This document shows positions 52,438 through 60,889 of a DNA stretch of 64,000 nt, piece after piece; positions within the stretch are counted from its first letter, which is position 1; the number at the start of each line of letters is the position of its first letter. The stretch is from Nisaea acidiphila (lineage in GTDB: Bacteria; Pseudomonadota; Alphaproteobacteria; Thalassobaculales; Thalassobaculaceae). The stretch covers positions 4,086,501 to 4,150,500 of the forward strand of contig NZ_CP102480.1 in assembly GCF_024662015.1 (NCBI RefSeq). The letters run 5' to 3'. Under the pieces are notes generated by a model. The model did not search any database, was not told where the DNA came from, and was given only the letters and a program-made list of their open reading frames with translations. Position numbers and translations under genes: made by a program.

Positions 52438-53658
52438 TCAATCCCGGCGGATGTAGAGATGGAAGCCTCCATAAATCGAGGACCGGTCGCGCCGGCAGAG
52501 ATCTTCCGACTCTTCGGCCCGGTAGTCCCAGCGCTCCAGGATCTCGTCCGGAATCCGACCGGGCAGGGGACTTTCCTCGCCGGCGGTGCGGAAGATGACG
52601 CGGGCGCCCGGCGTGGAGGTGCGCAGGATCTCCGACCAGAGCTGGGTAAGCTGCTCCGCGTTCATCCAGTCCTGCGCGTCCAGCAGGATGTAGCGGTCGA
52701 AGCTATCCTCCGGGCTCTCGCCGAGGAAATCGGTCATCGAGGCCTGCACCGCATCTACCTTCGGCGCGGTCTCGCGCAGGGTCTCGTAGTTGCTGGCATG
52801 CAGATAGCGGGGGATCGCCTGCCGCCTGTGCCGGTCGTAGCCGCGTCCGAATGCCTGCCAGGCGAAGTAATTATCGTCGATCGAGAAGTCGCAGGCGAGC
52901 CGCTCAAGGCGCGAGCGCATGAGGCCCGCCATGTCGCCCCCGGCGGAGGCGGAGAGGGCCTCGAACTGCGCCGGCGGAATGCCGAGCCCGTAGAACGAGA
53001 CCGGCAGGCGGCAGAGGGCGCGGACCATGCGGCTGTCGAAGATCGGGCCGATGATGCTGTCGAACAGGGCGCGCTGTTCCTGCAGGGTTTCCGCCTCCAG
53101 GATATGGCGCGGGTTCTTGCCATGCAGGCGCGCGATCAGGTGGAGCAGTCCGATGAAGCGGCCGAGCAGGCCGAACTCGTAGACATTGCGGGTGAACATG
53201 TCGATCCGCCGGCCGCGCAGTCCCCGCTTGCTCCAGTAGGCCCGGGTCTCGGCGTCGAGATGCGGCGCGAGGTCGTTGAAATAGACCCGCTTGTTCTCGC
53301 GCTCGTCGGCATGGCCGAAGAAACGGAAGAAGGTCTCGTGTTCGGGGAGCTGTTTCAGCGCGGTCAGCTTCAGACGGGTCAGCGCGATATGGGCCGGATT
53401 GAGATCGACGGCCTGGATCCGCGCCGGACGCTCGGTCAGGTAGTTGAGGATGTTGCAGCCGCCGGAGGCAATGGTGAAGACCCGGCTTTCCGGCGTCAGC
53501 TGCAGGGCTTCCAGATCGACTTCCGGGTCTTCCCAGATCTGCGGATAGACGAAGCCCTTGAAGGCCATCGTGAACATCCGGTCGAGGATGCCGCGTTTGG
53601 TGAGTTTATGACTCTTGCCGGCAGTGACTGCGTTCTGAAGCAGGGGGTTGGCGGTCAT
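52438..53658 (-). CDS. btaA: BtaA, S-adenosylmethionine:diacylglycerol 3-amino-3-carboxypropyl transferase (DUF3419)
   Basis: A 406-residue enzyme starting betaine lipid synthesis by moving the aminocarboxypropyl group of SAM to diacylglycerol. Landmarks: MFTMAFKGFVYPQIWEDPEVD, IASGGCNILNYL, QAVDLNPAHIAL and FDRYILLDAQDWMN. The ATG at 53658 has GGGAGAG about 10 bases upstream; an earlier ATG at 53715 is less likely. btaAB is commonly induced under phosphate starvation; I found no clear Pho box in the 190 bases upstream of it. Confidence 0.93.
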   Translation of the reverse strand: MTANPLLQNAVTAGKSHKLTKRGILDRMFTMAFKGFVYPQIWEDPEVDLEALQLTPESRVFTIASGGCNILNYLTERPARIQAVDLNPAHIALTRLKLTALKQLPEHETFFRFFGHADERENKRVYFNDLAPHLDAETRAYWSKRGLRGRRIDMFTRNVYEFGLLGRFIGLLHLIARLHGKNPRHILEAETLQEQRALFDSIIGPIFDSRMVRALCRLPVSFYGLGIPPAQFEALSASAGGDMAGLMRSRLERLACDFSIDDNYFAWQAFGRGYDRHRRQAIPRYLHASNYETLRETAPKVDAVQASMTDFLGESPEDSFDRYILLDAQDWMNAEQLTQLWSEILRTSTPGARVIFRTAGEESPLPGRIPDEILERWDYRAEESEDLCRRDRSSIYGGFHLYIRRD

Positions 53659-54007
53659 GGATGCGAACTCTCCCGGATGGCGCGGCGCCGGGCGGGTGAT
53701 GCCGGGCCGGTCCATGCTTGGCCAAACCTCTTACGGGATTCGTGTTTCAGCTTTGTTGCGGCTTTGTTGAAGGACGGTGGCGAGAGGTTTCCTGCCGGAT
53801 CTCCAAAATGCAGTATCGAATGCAAAAGCATCACTTTAAGAAAATTCATTATCATATTGTAAAATAGTAATTATCGACGAATGGAGGTTTTGCGCCCTGG
53901 TGTCCGGTGTCGGGGCCGCCGTCTCATCGGGCATCCGCCAGTCTTGTCCGAAAACAGCAAAGAACCCTGAGCCGCCGGCCGATCGGCCAATGCTGGCGAA
54001 TCGCCTC
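53659..54007. other. Intergenic region upstream of btaA
   Basis: About 350 bases. The central 53805-53880 part is AT-rich and probably carries the btaA promoter. No credible gene is seen; frames here are short and poorly composed. Confidence 0.5.
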
Positions 54008-54253
54008 TCAGGTGCGTCCGTGCGCGGCCAGTGCGGCGCGGCCCGACCGGGTCGCTTCCACCATCGCGCCTGTACCGGCGACGTGTCGCCGGGCCACGAG
54101 CCCGCGATCGACCGCTTCCTCCCAGACCGTGAGCCGCGGACAGGAGGTGCGCCAGGCCTCCATCACCTCGCTGTAGAGACGCGGAGTCGCGGCGACCCAC
54201 TCGACGAGGTCCAGGATCAGCGGCAAGGGGGGATCGGTGGGGGCATCGCTCAT
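54008..54253 (-). CDS. Small conserved hypothetical protein
   Basis: An 81-residue protein with the pattern LDLVEWVAATPRLYSEVMEAWRTSCPRLTVWEEAVDRGLV, which I recall from short hypothetical proteins of many rhizobia and relatives. A very good ribosome site (GGAGGAAA) lies before the ATG. The helical fold resembles a small winged-helix domain but no HTH is certain. Function unknown. Confidence 0.75.
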   Translation of the reverse strand: MSDAPTDPPLPLILDLVEWVAATPRLYSEVMEAWRTSCPRLTVWEEAVDRGLVARRHVAGTGAMVEATRSGRAALAAHGRT

Positions 54254-54397
54254 GGTGGTTTCCTCCGTCGGCGCGATGGGCGATCCTAGCGCGGAAACGG
54301 GCACGGAGCTGCAAACGCGGTTTCGTGACTGCAATCCGGGTTGCGCGACCTGCGGACAAAGTTGCGCCGCCTGGGGTGGCGGGAGGAGACGGTTTCG

Positions 54398-55093
54398 ATG
54401 AAAGGTATATGGCGGTGGGCCGGGACCGCGCTGCTTATCCATGCGCTCTTGTTTTGGCCCGGCATTGCGGCGGCGCAGACCGATGCCCGCGCGGCCTGGT
54501 CGGTGGCCTCGCCCTCGATCTTCGAGGTGGAGCCGACCTGGCCCGGCTATGCGCGCCCGGGCTTCGGCGCCCCCGCCGGAACGGCGCCGGAAGGCACCGG
54601 CATAGCGGTGCTGAAGTCCGGCGTCATCGCGACGGCGCTGCATGTGGTCGCCAAGGCGACCGAGATCCATGTCCGCGCGCCGGACGGTACAGTCCTTCCG
54701 GCCGAACTGCTTCGTGCCGATCCGCGCACCGATCTTGCCTTCCTGAGGATCGATGCCGAGACGGTGCCGATCCGCCTTGCTGAGGACCGCCCCGAGACCG
54801 GCGCACCGGTCTGCGCGCTCTCCAATGCCTTTGGACTCGGTATCGGGATCACCTGCGGCGTCGTTTCGGCCAATCGCCGTTCCGGCGTCGGCTTCAACCG
54901 GGTGGAGGATTTTCTGCAGACCGACGCCGCACTCAATCCCGGCTCATCCGGCGGCGCGCTGGTCGATCTCGAGGGCCGGCTGGTCGGCCTGCTCTCGGCC
55001 ATCTTCACGAAAGATTCGGACGCCAATATCGGCGTGAATTTCGCCGTCTCGACCGAGCTGCTGCTGAAGAGCGTGCCGCCGGAGCTGCGCTAG
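54398..55093 (+). CDS. Secreted trypsin-like serine protease (S1C/HtrA-like, no PDZ)
   Basis: A 231-residue protein with a signal peptide (TALLIHALLFWPGIAAAQ). Catalytic triad is visible: His in ATALHVVAKA, Asp in RTDLAFLRID, Ser in NPGSSGGAL. There is no PDZ domain, so it is about half the size of DegP-type proteases. Four cysteine-region segments (CALSN, ITCGVV) could pair. GGGAGGAGAC lies before the ATG at 54398. Target unknown; periplasmic or secreted. Confidence 0.9.
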   Translation: MKGIWRWAGTALLIHALLFWPGIAAAQTDARAAWSVASPSIFEVEPTWPGYARPGFGAPAGTAPEGTGIAVLKSGVIATALHVVAKATEIHVRAPDGTVLPAELLRADPRTDLAFLRIDAETVPIRLAEDRPETGAPVCALSNAFGLGIGITCGVVSANRRSGVGFNRVEDFLQTDAALNPGSSGGALVDLEGRLVGLLSAIFTKDSDANIGVNFAVSTELLLKSVPPELR

Positions 55094-55122
55094 TTATTCT
55101 GTTTCACAACCAGTTTGAAGTC

Positions 55123-55202
55123 GTCATCCCCACGGCAGTGGGGACCCAGGGAAGACGGGCCCGGCTCTACGATCCCTGGGTCCCCGCGTTCGCGGGAATG
55201 AC
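55123..55202. repeat. 80-bp palindromic repeat, copy 1
   Basis: The ends are GTCATCCCC and GCGGGAATGAC. The middle pairs CCCAGGGA with TCCCTGGG next to GTGGGGA/TCCCCGC arms, so the whole unit folds into a long hairpin. Copy 2 at 56162-56241 has about six differences. Together they flank the enoyl-CoA hydratase gene. Similar GTCATTCCCGCG-type repeats are widespread in proteobacterial intergenic regions. Confidence 0.85.
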
Positions 55203-55328
55203 GACCTCAGACTGGGAAGATGAGGCGTTTCGCTCCGCACCGGAGAGAGTGAGTTGCGCGGCTCCACACTTGCCCCGTGCGCCCGAAGCCGGGAGACTGC
55301 GGCCGAAATCAAATACGGAGGAAACAAG

Positions 55329-56135
55329 ATGACCGCCCTGCTGCCCGGCCCGTTCGAGACGCTGACCCTGGAGCATCCGTCCGAGCATGTGCTGCTGCTC
55401 ACCCTCGACCGGCCCGACCGCGGCAACGCGCTCAATACCCAGATGGGCTTCGACCTGCGCGATCTCTTTACCGAGCTCTACCGCGACCAGCGCGGCATCC
55501 GCTGCATCGTGGTCACCGGCCGGGGCGAGAAGATCTTCTGCGCCGGCGGCGATCTGAAAGAGCGCAACAACATGAGCGACGAGGCCTGGCAGACCCAGCA
55601 CGCGCTGTTCGAGCAGGCGGTGCGCGCGATGAAGGATTGCCCGATCCCGATGATCGGTGCGATCAACGGCGCCGCCTTCGCGGGCGGCCTCGAGATCGCG
55701 CTTTGCTGTGACTTCATCTATATCGCTCCGAACGCCCGTTTCGCGCTGACCGAGGTGACCCTCGGCATCATGCCGGGCGCGGGCGGCACCCAGAACCTGC
55801 CGCGCGCGGTCGGCGTCCGCCGGGCCAAGGAAATCATCCTGACCGGTACGCCGTTCAATGCGGAGCAGGCGATGGAATGGGGACTCGCGAACAAGCTCAG
55901 CGAGGCGGGCGAGGTGGTCGACGACGCGCTGGCGACGGCGGAGAAGATTGCCTCCAACGCGCCGATCTCCACCCGCCAGGTGAAGAAGGCGATCGACGTC
56001 TCGACCCAGCTCGACCTCCATAACGGCTACGCCTTCGAGATCGAGGCCTATAACCGCATGGTCCCGACCGAGGATCGGCTGGAAGGGGTCAGGGCCTTCA
56101 ACGAGAAGCGCAAGGCGGAGTTCAAGGGGAAGTAA
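55329..56135 (+). CDS. Enoyl-CoA hydratase/isomerase family protein
   Basis: A 268-residue crotonase-fold enzyme. The oxyanion-hole segments are FCAGGDLKERN and GAAFAGGLEIAL, and the GIMPGAGGTQNLPRAVG motif follows. The two catalytic acids of enoyl-CoA hydratase are present (Glu in GGLEIA and Glu in LTEVTLG), so hydratase activity is likely. GGAGGAAAC precedes the ATG at 55329. It is isolated, not part of a visible beta-oxidation operon, and flanked by two palindromic repeats. Confidence 0.92.
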   Translation: MTALLPGPFETLTLEHPSEHVLLLTLDRPDRGNALNTQMGFDLRDLFTELYRDQRGIRCIVVTGRGEKIFCAGGDLKERNNMSDEAWQTQHALFEQAVRAMKDCPIPMIGAINGAAFAGGLEIALCCDFIYIAPNARFALTEVTLGIMPGAGGTQNLPRAVGVRRAKEIILTGTPFNAEQAMEWGLANKLSEAGEVVDDALATAEKIASNAPISTRQVKKAIDVSTQLDLHNGYAFEIEAYNRMVPTEDRLEGVRAFNEKRKAEFKGK

Positions 56136-56161
56136 GTCCCCTAGATCCTGCCTCCAGGTTC

Positions 56162-56241
56162 GTCATCCCCACGGAAGTGGGGACCCAGGGAAGACGGGCG
56201 GCGCTCTACGATCCCCGGGTCCCCGCTTTCGCGGGAATGAC
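56162..56241. repeat. 80-bp palindromic repeat, copy 2
   Basis: Same unit and orientation as copy 1, about 1 kb downstream and 26 bases after the enoyl-CoA hydratase stop. As a hairpin it could act as a terminator between convergent genes; the VOC gene converges on it. Confidence 0.85.
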
Positions 56242-56272
56242 AACCTTTGTTTAGGGCGACAGAGGGAGCGGT

Positions 56273-56737
56273 CTAAAGCCCCGCCCCCGCGCGCCATTCG
56301 GAGAGCGGCAGGAAGCTCGGGATCGGGCGCGGCTCTTCCGGCAGCAGCGAGATGAATTCCAGCGAGTGGCCGTCCGGGTCATCGAAATAGACGCTCGCCG
56401 CCGGCATCCAGCTCAGCACCACCGGCTCGTCGATGGGCTCCTCTCCGTTCTTCGTCGGGGTCAGACCGGCCGCCTTCAGCCGCTCGACCGAGCGCTCCAC
56501 GTCCTCCAAAGCCACGTTGAAGGCGATGTGCAGCTTCATCCCCATCGGTGCCGAACCGACGCCCCAGAGCCCGAGCATCGCTTTCTCCGCCTCCGGCACC
56601 CAGAAGAAGGCGACGTTGCGATCCTTCACCACGTGGGCCAGCGGCAGGCCGAGCACGTCACGGTAAAAGGCGATCGAGCGGTCGAGGTCGCGGACGGTGA
56701 GATGGGCCTCGTAGAGACCCTTGATGGGGACGATCAT
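56273..56737 (-). CDS. VOC family protein (glyoxalase/dioxygenase-like)
   Basis: A 154-residue protein with the paired beta-alpha-beta fold: LYEAHLTVRDLDRSIAFYRDVLGLPLAH and SVYFDDPDGHSLEFISLLPE. Metal-ligand positions (His in EAHLTV, His in KLHIAF, Glu in HSLEFI) are conserved. Length and ends fit the glyoxalase-like VOC group. Substrate unknown. Confidence 0.88.
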   Translation of the reverse strand: MIVPIKGLYEAHLTVRDLDRSIAFYRDVLGLPLAHVVKDRNVAFFWVPEAEKAMLGLWGVGSAPMGMKLHIAFNVALEDVERSVERLKAAGLTPTKNGEEPIDEPVVLSWMPAASVYFDDPDGHSLEFISLLPEEPRPIPSFLPLSEWRAGAGL

Positions 56738-57049
56738 GCGGGCGTTTTCCTATTTTCAAGTTATTTCTTGAATAATAAAAGGCAAATTGGTCCGACGCAA
56801 GATGCTGTTGGGCTGGATCCCTGGCGGACCGGGGGCGAGTGGCTCCTGCACTTGTGATGGCCCCTCGATGCCGCGCGCTTTTCGGCTTTTCAAAAATTAA
56901 AATCCCGCGACAGAAAAACAAAAAAATCCTGCTCCTGTATTTAAAGATTTTCGCATGATAGTTGTAGTGCGTTCTTGCGTAATCGACTCGCATTTCGTTG
57001 TTTGAGTATTTGCGCTTTAAATTGCTTACTCTTCGATTGGAGAAGGAAA
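56738..57049. other. AT-rich intergenic region
   Basis: About 310 bases between divergent genes. The 56880-57045 part is AT-rich with several A runs and should contain the promoter of the secreted repeat protein. No gene, tRNA or stable terminator is seen. Confidence 0.5.
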
Positions 57050-57529
57050 ATGGGAAAAGTTTTTGGATTTCTCGCGCTTTTCACAATGTTTCTTGGCGGC
57101 CTGGCGGGGCTCAGTCCGGCGAAGGCCGACGATACCCTGATGGTGGTCTGCGCGCAGCAGGGCGGGACCTGCACGGCGCCGACCTCCGGCACGAAGATCT
57201 TCTACGGCTATAACGGGGCCGTCGTGACCACGACCAATACGACCGAGGTGCGTTGCAATAACGAGACCTTCGGGCGCGACCCGCTGTCGGGCGAGACCGC
57301 CAAGTTCTGCTGGTACTATGTCGATCCCTCGAAGGGATCCTGGGCGACCTGCGCGGACAAGCAGGGCAAGAAGTGCAACTTCACCGGCGCGAAGCTGGTC
57401 CGCTACGGCGTTCCGGGCCGCTGGGTCTATGGTGCCTTCATCAACAACGTCACCTGCAGCAACGGAACGTTCAAGGATCCGGCGCATGGCGACACGAAGA
57501 AATACTGCGAGGCTTTCACCCCGAGCTGA
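57050..57529 (+). CDS. Secreted protein with two tandem Cys-rich repeats
   Basis: A 159-residue protein with a signal peptide (MGKVFGFLALFTMFLGGLAGLSPAKA). The mature chain is two copies of one unit of about 60 residues: C-A-x5-C, a basic/aromatic YG turn, a V-x-C-N/S-N-x-T-F core and a K-x-C end (VCAQQGGTC to KFCWYY, then TCADKQGKKC to KKYCEAF). Each unit keeps four cysteines. I recall similar units at the ends of secreted glycoside hydrolases in Actinobacteria and myxobacteria, but know no established name. A carbohydrate- or surface-binding role is a guess. GGAGAAGG precedes the ATG. Confidence 0.82.
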   Translation: MGKVFGFLALFTMFLGGLAGLSPAKADDTLMVVCAQQGGTCTAPTSGTKIFYGYNGAVVTTTNTTEVRCNNETFGRDPLSGETAKFCWYYVDPSKGSWATCADKQGKKCNFTGAKLVRYGVPGRWVYGAFINNVTCSNGTFKDPAHGDTKKYCEAFTPS

Positions 57530-57763
57530 GGCACCGTCGGCCGCGGCCGGAGAGGCGGGTGCCGTCATACGCCTCCCGTGACCGCCCGCTCTCCGCCCGC
57601 GGCGCAGGCAAGTCCTGCGGCCGATCCGTTCCCGGTTCGGTCGCTTTTCTCGTTCGCCGCCTCTCGTGCCGTGGGGAGCGGGAGGAAGAGGTTTCGCGTC
57701 CCGCGCGGGTGCGGATAGTTTCGCTTAAGATGGCGCGAGCGGATATGTCGGATGGGGAGTGGC

Positions 57764-58483
57764 ATGCCGGAAGAACGGGGCAGCGAAGGGGGCACACAGG
57801 CGGCATTGCCGCGCCATTGGATCAGACTGGCCGCGGTCTATTTCCTGATCCCGGCGATCCTGCTGCTGTGCGGCGGGGAGCCCGGCTGGTGGCAGGCGTG
57901 GCTCTATTCCGTTCTGGTCATTGTCGCGGGTCTCGGCGGACGCATCTGGGCGGAACGGCGGCATCCCGGACTGATGGCAGAGCGGCAGGATGCCGGGAAT
58001 TTCCGCAAGGCCAAAGCCTGGGACAAGGTGCTTGCCCCGCTGATGGCAGTAAGCATCGGCTATCCGCTGGTCATCGCGGCGGGACTGGACCACCGCTTTC
58101 AGGGCTCCCCGGACTTTCCGCTCTGGCTGAACCTCGCCGGCTTCCTGCTGATCGCCTTCGGGTACGCTTTCGCGGTCTGGGCACTGGCGGAGAACCGCTT
58201 CTTCTTCAGCGTGGTCGTCGTCCGGACGGACCGCGGGCACGTCGTCTGCGACACCGGGCCGTACCGGTATGTGCGGCATCCGGGTTATGCCGGTAACATC
58301 TACGCCCTGTTCGGGATCGTTCTCGCCCTGGACTCGCTCTGGACGCTGATCCCCGTGGCGGTGGCGCTGGTCGTTTCGGTGATCAGGACGGAACTCGAGG
58401 ACCGGACCTTGCAGGAGGAATTGCCGGGGTATCGGGACTATGCGGGGCGGGTGCGGTATCGGCTGGTGCCGGGAATTTATTGA
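57764..58483 (+). CDS. Isoprenylcysteine carboxyl methyltransferase (ICMT/PEMT)-family membrane protein
   Basis: A 239-residue protein with about five hydrophobic helices and the C-terminal SAM-binding region of the family: LCDTGPYRYVRHPGY-like VCDTGPYRYVRHPGYAGN, followed by RTELEDRTLQEELPGYRDYAGRV. The bacterial substrates are mostly unknown (lipids or small molecules). ATG at 57764 has GGGGAG upstream; 57752 is an alternative. Confidence 0.85.
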   Translation: MPEERGSEGGTQAALPRHWIRLAAVYFLIPAILLLCGGEPGWWQAWLYSVLVIVAGLGGRIWAERRHPGLMAERQDAGNFRKAKAWDKVLAPLMAVSIGYPLVIAAGLDHRFQGSPDFPLWLNLAGFLLIAFGYAFAVWALAENRFFFSVVVVRTDRGHVVCDTGPYRYVRHPGYAGNIYALFGIVLALDSLWTLIPVAVALVVSVIRTELEDRTLQEELPGYRDYAGRVRYRLVPGIY

Positions 58484-58570
58484 GGGATATATTCCGTACT
58501 CTGCGTTGCACTCCATTGATTGCCAAGTGCGAATGAAATTCTTTTTTTGAACTAGAATAGAAAGAAAATC

Positions 58571-59725
58571 ATGCTCCCTAAATTTCGATTGATCATACTT
58601 GGCGCCGGTTTCTCGAAGCCTGCCGGGTTTCCGATCGCAGACGAACTATGGAAAGAGATTAGAAGTACAGCGCTTGCATACAGACCAAATGAAAGGGCTT
58701 ATAAATTTAAAAAGGACCTCGACGAGTATATTGAATTTTACAACAACGCAGATGGAAAAGCGATTTCACCGGACGATGTCAATTTCGAAAAACTCATGCG
58801 ATTTCTAGATGTTGAGCATTATCTCGGTTTGCGCGGAGGGGATACTTGGAGTTCTGATGGGAACGAGGGCACCATTGTCACGAAATATCTTATCGGGAAG
58901 ATATTGGCACGGCATGTTAATTCTCTTGTTTCCATACCAGATCTTTACCTTGAATTTGCAAGACGTCTCCAGCCGCATGACGTCATCCTCACGTTCAATT
59001 ATGACACCTTGTTGGAGCGGGCACTTGATGCGGTCGGCAAACCGTACCGATTGTTCCCGAAGCGGTTTGATAGGGTTAGTGAATATGCCGGCTTTGGTGG
59101 CGACGATCGAGATGAAGTAGTTGTCTTAAAAATGCACGGTTCAATCGATTGGTTTGACCGAACAAGTTTTGAACGACGTGTTGATGAACGAAAAAGGCAA
59201 AAGGTCTCGCCCCCAACTGATGTAATTTTCTCCGATGAGAAAGCTCTAAATCTGGAGCGCGTGGTTGATGGGCCAAGATTTGAGAATGACCCACTAAAAA
59301 ATGTGTATCGAGCCAAAAACTTGAAGGCTCTATATGATAAGAAGATTCTTTTCCACGCTACGCCTCGTATCCTTGCGCCTTCTGCAACGAAACTTTTGTA
59401 TGCAAACGGTCTGAACAATTTCTGGGAAGGAATGCGTGACGCGGGTTATCTAAATTTTGGAATGGCGATTATTGGCTTTTCGCTTCCGGACCACGATGAA
59501 TATGCGAAACAAATTCTTTATCGGCTAGTTCAGAATTATCAAAAAAATTATTGGAACTCAGATGAGTTTGAGCAAAAGAAGTCGCCTCTCGCCATTGTCG
59601 ATTTTTTCCGAGATGCGGCATCGGAAGCCAAGTTTATGGAGCGGTATCGTTTCGTTGATTGGTCTCGTGCTTATCTCAGCGGAGATGGGTTTGACGCGGC
59701 GTCGCTTGATCGGGTTTTTGCCTGA
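58571..59725 (+). CDS. SIR2-like domain protein, candidate antiphage NADase
   Basis: A 384-residue protein with an N-terminal SIR2-like nucleotide-binding domain. Visible motifs are GAGFSKPAGFP (11-21), LTFNYDTLLERAL (140-152) with the Asn/Asp of the NAD site, and KMHGSIDW (187-194) with the catalytic His. No zinc Cys4 cluster of true deacetylases is seen, matching the SIR2_2 group that often consumes NAD in phage defence. The C-terminal part (about 230-384) has no recognised domain. The gene is clearly AT-rich with AAA/AAT/TTT-heavy codons, unlike its GC-rich neighbours, so recent transfer is likely. It stands alone; no partner gene is adjacent. Confidence 0.88.
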   Translation: MLPKFRLIILGAGFSKPAGFPIADELWKEIRSTALAYRPNERAYKFKKDLDEYIEFYNNADGKAISPDDVNFEKLMRFLDVEHYLGLRGGDTWSSDGNEGTIVTKYLIGKILARHVNSLVSIPDLYLEFARRLQPHDVILTFNYDTLLERALDAVGKPYRLFPKRFDRVSEYAGFGGDDRDEVVVLKMHGSIDWFDRTSFERRVDERKRQKVSPPTDVIFSDEKALNLERVVDGPRFENDPLKNVYRAKNLKALYDKKILFHATPRILAPSATKLLYANGLNNFWEGMRDAGYLNFGMAIIGFSLPDHDEYAKQILYRLVQNYQKNYWNSDEFEQKKSPLAIVDFFRDAASEAKFMERYRFVDWSRAYLSGDGFDAASLDRVFA

Positions 59726-59767
59726 GAGTTTTACGCTTCGAAGCGGGACGTACTTAACACAGGCGAC

Positions 59768-60784
59768 TCAATTGAGCCCAATCGTCCCCTCAACCGCCGC
59801 CACCACATTTCCCACCGGGATCAGCTCCGGGTCCTTCCCACCATACTCCTTCGAATCCACGATCGTCAGCCGCGCGGCGCTCGGGGCGTATTTCGCCGGG
59901 TCGTGCTTGCTGAAGAGCGAGACCAGCGGCGCCCCGCCGGTCGCCAGCATGTGGCCGCTGCCGCTGTCATTGGCGAGCGCGGCCGAGAGGCGGCCGGCGA
60001 GGGCCATGACGAGCACCGGGCCCTTCAGGTCCGGGCGGCTGTCGCTGCGGTCCCATTCGGGGAAGAGGGCCTCCGGCACCGCCGCGCGCCAGGCCGGGAC
60101 CTTGGCGGCTTCCTCCGGGCCCGCGAAAAAAACCGGGGTGCGGCCTTTTGCGACCTGTTCCTTCGCGACGGCGAGGAAGTTCGCTTCCGGCCAGACCTTC
60201 ACCGTATCGCCGGCGCCGGGGGCGATGCCGATATAAGTCGGCCCGTCCGGCAGCAGCTCGGCGGCGAGCGCTTTGTAGTCCGGTGCAACCGGGTCGAAGG
60301 CGGGCGGGGCCGACGATGGCGGGGCGGCGAGGTCGGCCAGGAAGGTGAGGGCCTTCAGCAGGTGGCGGTCCGGTTTCGCGTTGCCTTTCGGTTTGGCGTC
60401 GGAGAGGAGGAAACCGGCCGCGGGGCTGATGAAGCGGGTGTGGCGGATGCGGCGCGCATTGAGGCTTCGGCGCAGCGTCATCTGGGTGTCGATCACGAGA
60501 TCGAATTGGCGGCCCTCCAGCGGGCGCGGTGCCCAGGGGAGTAGGGCGCCGAGATCGTCGCCGATCCCCGCATGTTCGATCACCTCGTCGAGCAGGTCCT
60601 TCACGACCGGAGCCAGCACCTTCGCGTACATCGACGGGCCGAGGCCGGCGAGCCAGGTGATCTTCGCCTCCGGAAAGCGGGCCCGGAGATCGATCAGAAA
60701 CGGCAGCTTGAAGAGGCCGTCGCCGATGGTCTCGCCGCAGGAATAGATGAGGACCGTTTCGGGCGTGAGGGAACTGTTCGTCAT
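59768..60784 (-). CDS. Glycosyltransferase family 9 protein (heptosyltransferase-like)
   Basis: A 338-residue GT-B-fold transferase. N-terminal VLIYSCGETIGDGLFKLPFLIDLRARFPEAKITWL and FDLVIDTQ are typical, as is the C-terminal GIAPGAGDTVKVWP and the ANDSGSGHMLATGGAPLVSLF donor-binding motif. Family members add heptose or related sugars to LPS core or envelope glycans. The ATG at 60784 is used. Nearby genes for DUF6165 and an O-antigen ligase support an envelope-glycan role. Confidence 0.9.
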   Translation of the reverse strand: MTNSSLTPETVLIYSCGETIGDGLFKLPFLIDLRARFPEAKITWLAGLGPSMYAKVLAPVVKDLLDEVIEHAGIGDDLGALLPWAPRPLEGRQFDLVIDTQMTLRRSLNARRIRHTRFISPAAGFLLSDAKPKGNAKPDRHLLKALTFLADLAAPPSSAPPAFDPVAPDYKALAAELLPDGPTYIGIAPGAGDTVKVWPEANFLAVAKEQVAKGRTPVFFAGPEEAAKVPAWRAAVPEALFPEWDRSDSRPDLKGPVLVMALAGRLSAALANDSGSGHMLATGGAPLVSLFSKHDPAKYAPSAARLTIVDSKEYGGKDPELIPVGNVVAAVEGTIGLN

Positions 60785-60889
60785 GGCGGCAAAATCGGTG
60801 GTTTGAGGGCGCCGCACTATGACCGATCTTTGCTTCCGAAACCACACGTGCTAGCCAACGCACCACCTGACATTCGCTGGACGGATCCC

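Noticed and set aside
58571-59725. Classical sirtuin deacetylase
   Set aside because: The CxxC zinc-binding pairs of deacetylase sirtuins are absent, and the spacing of the motifs fits the SIR2_2-type group.
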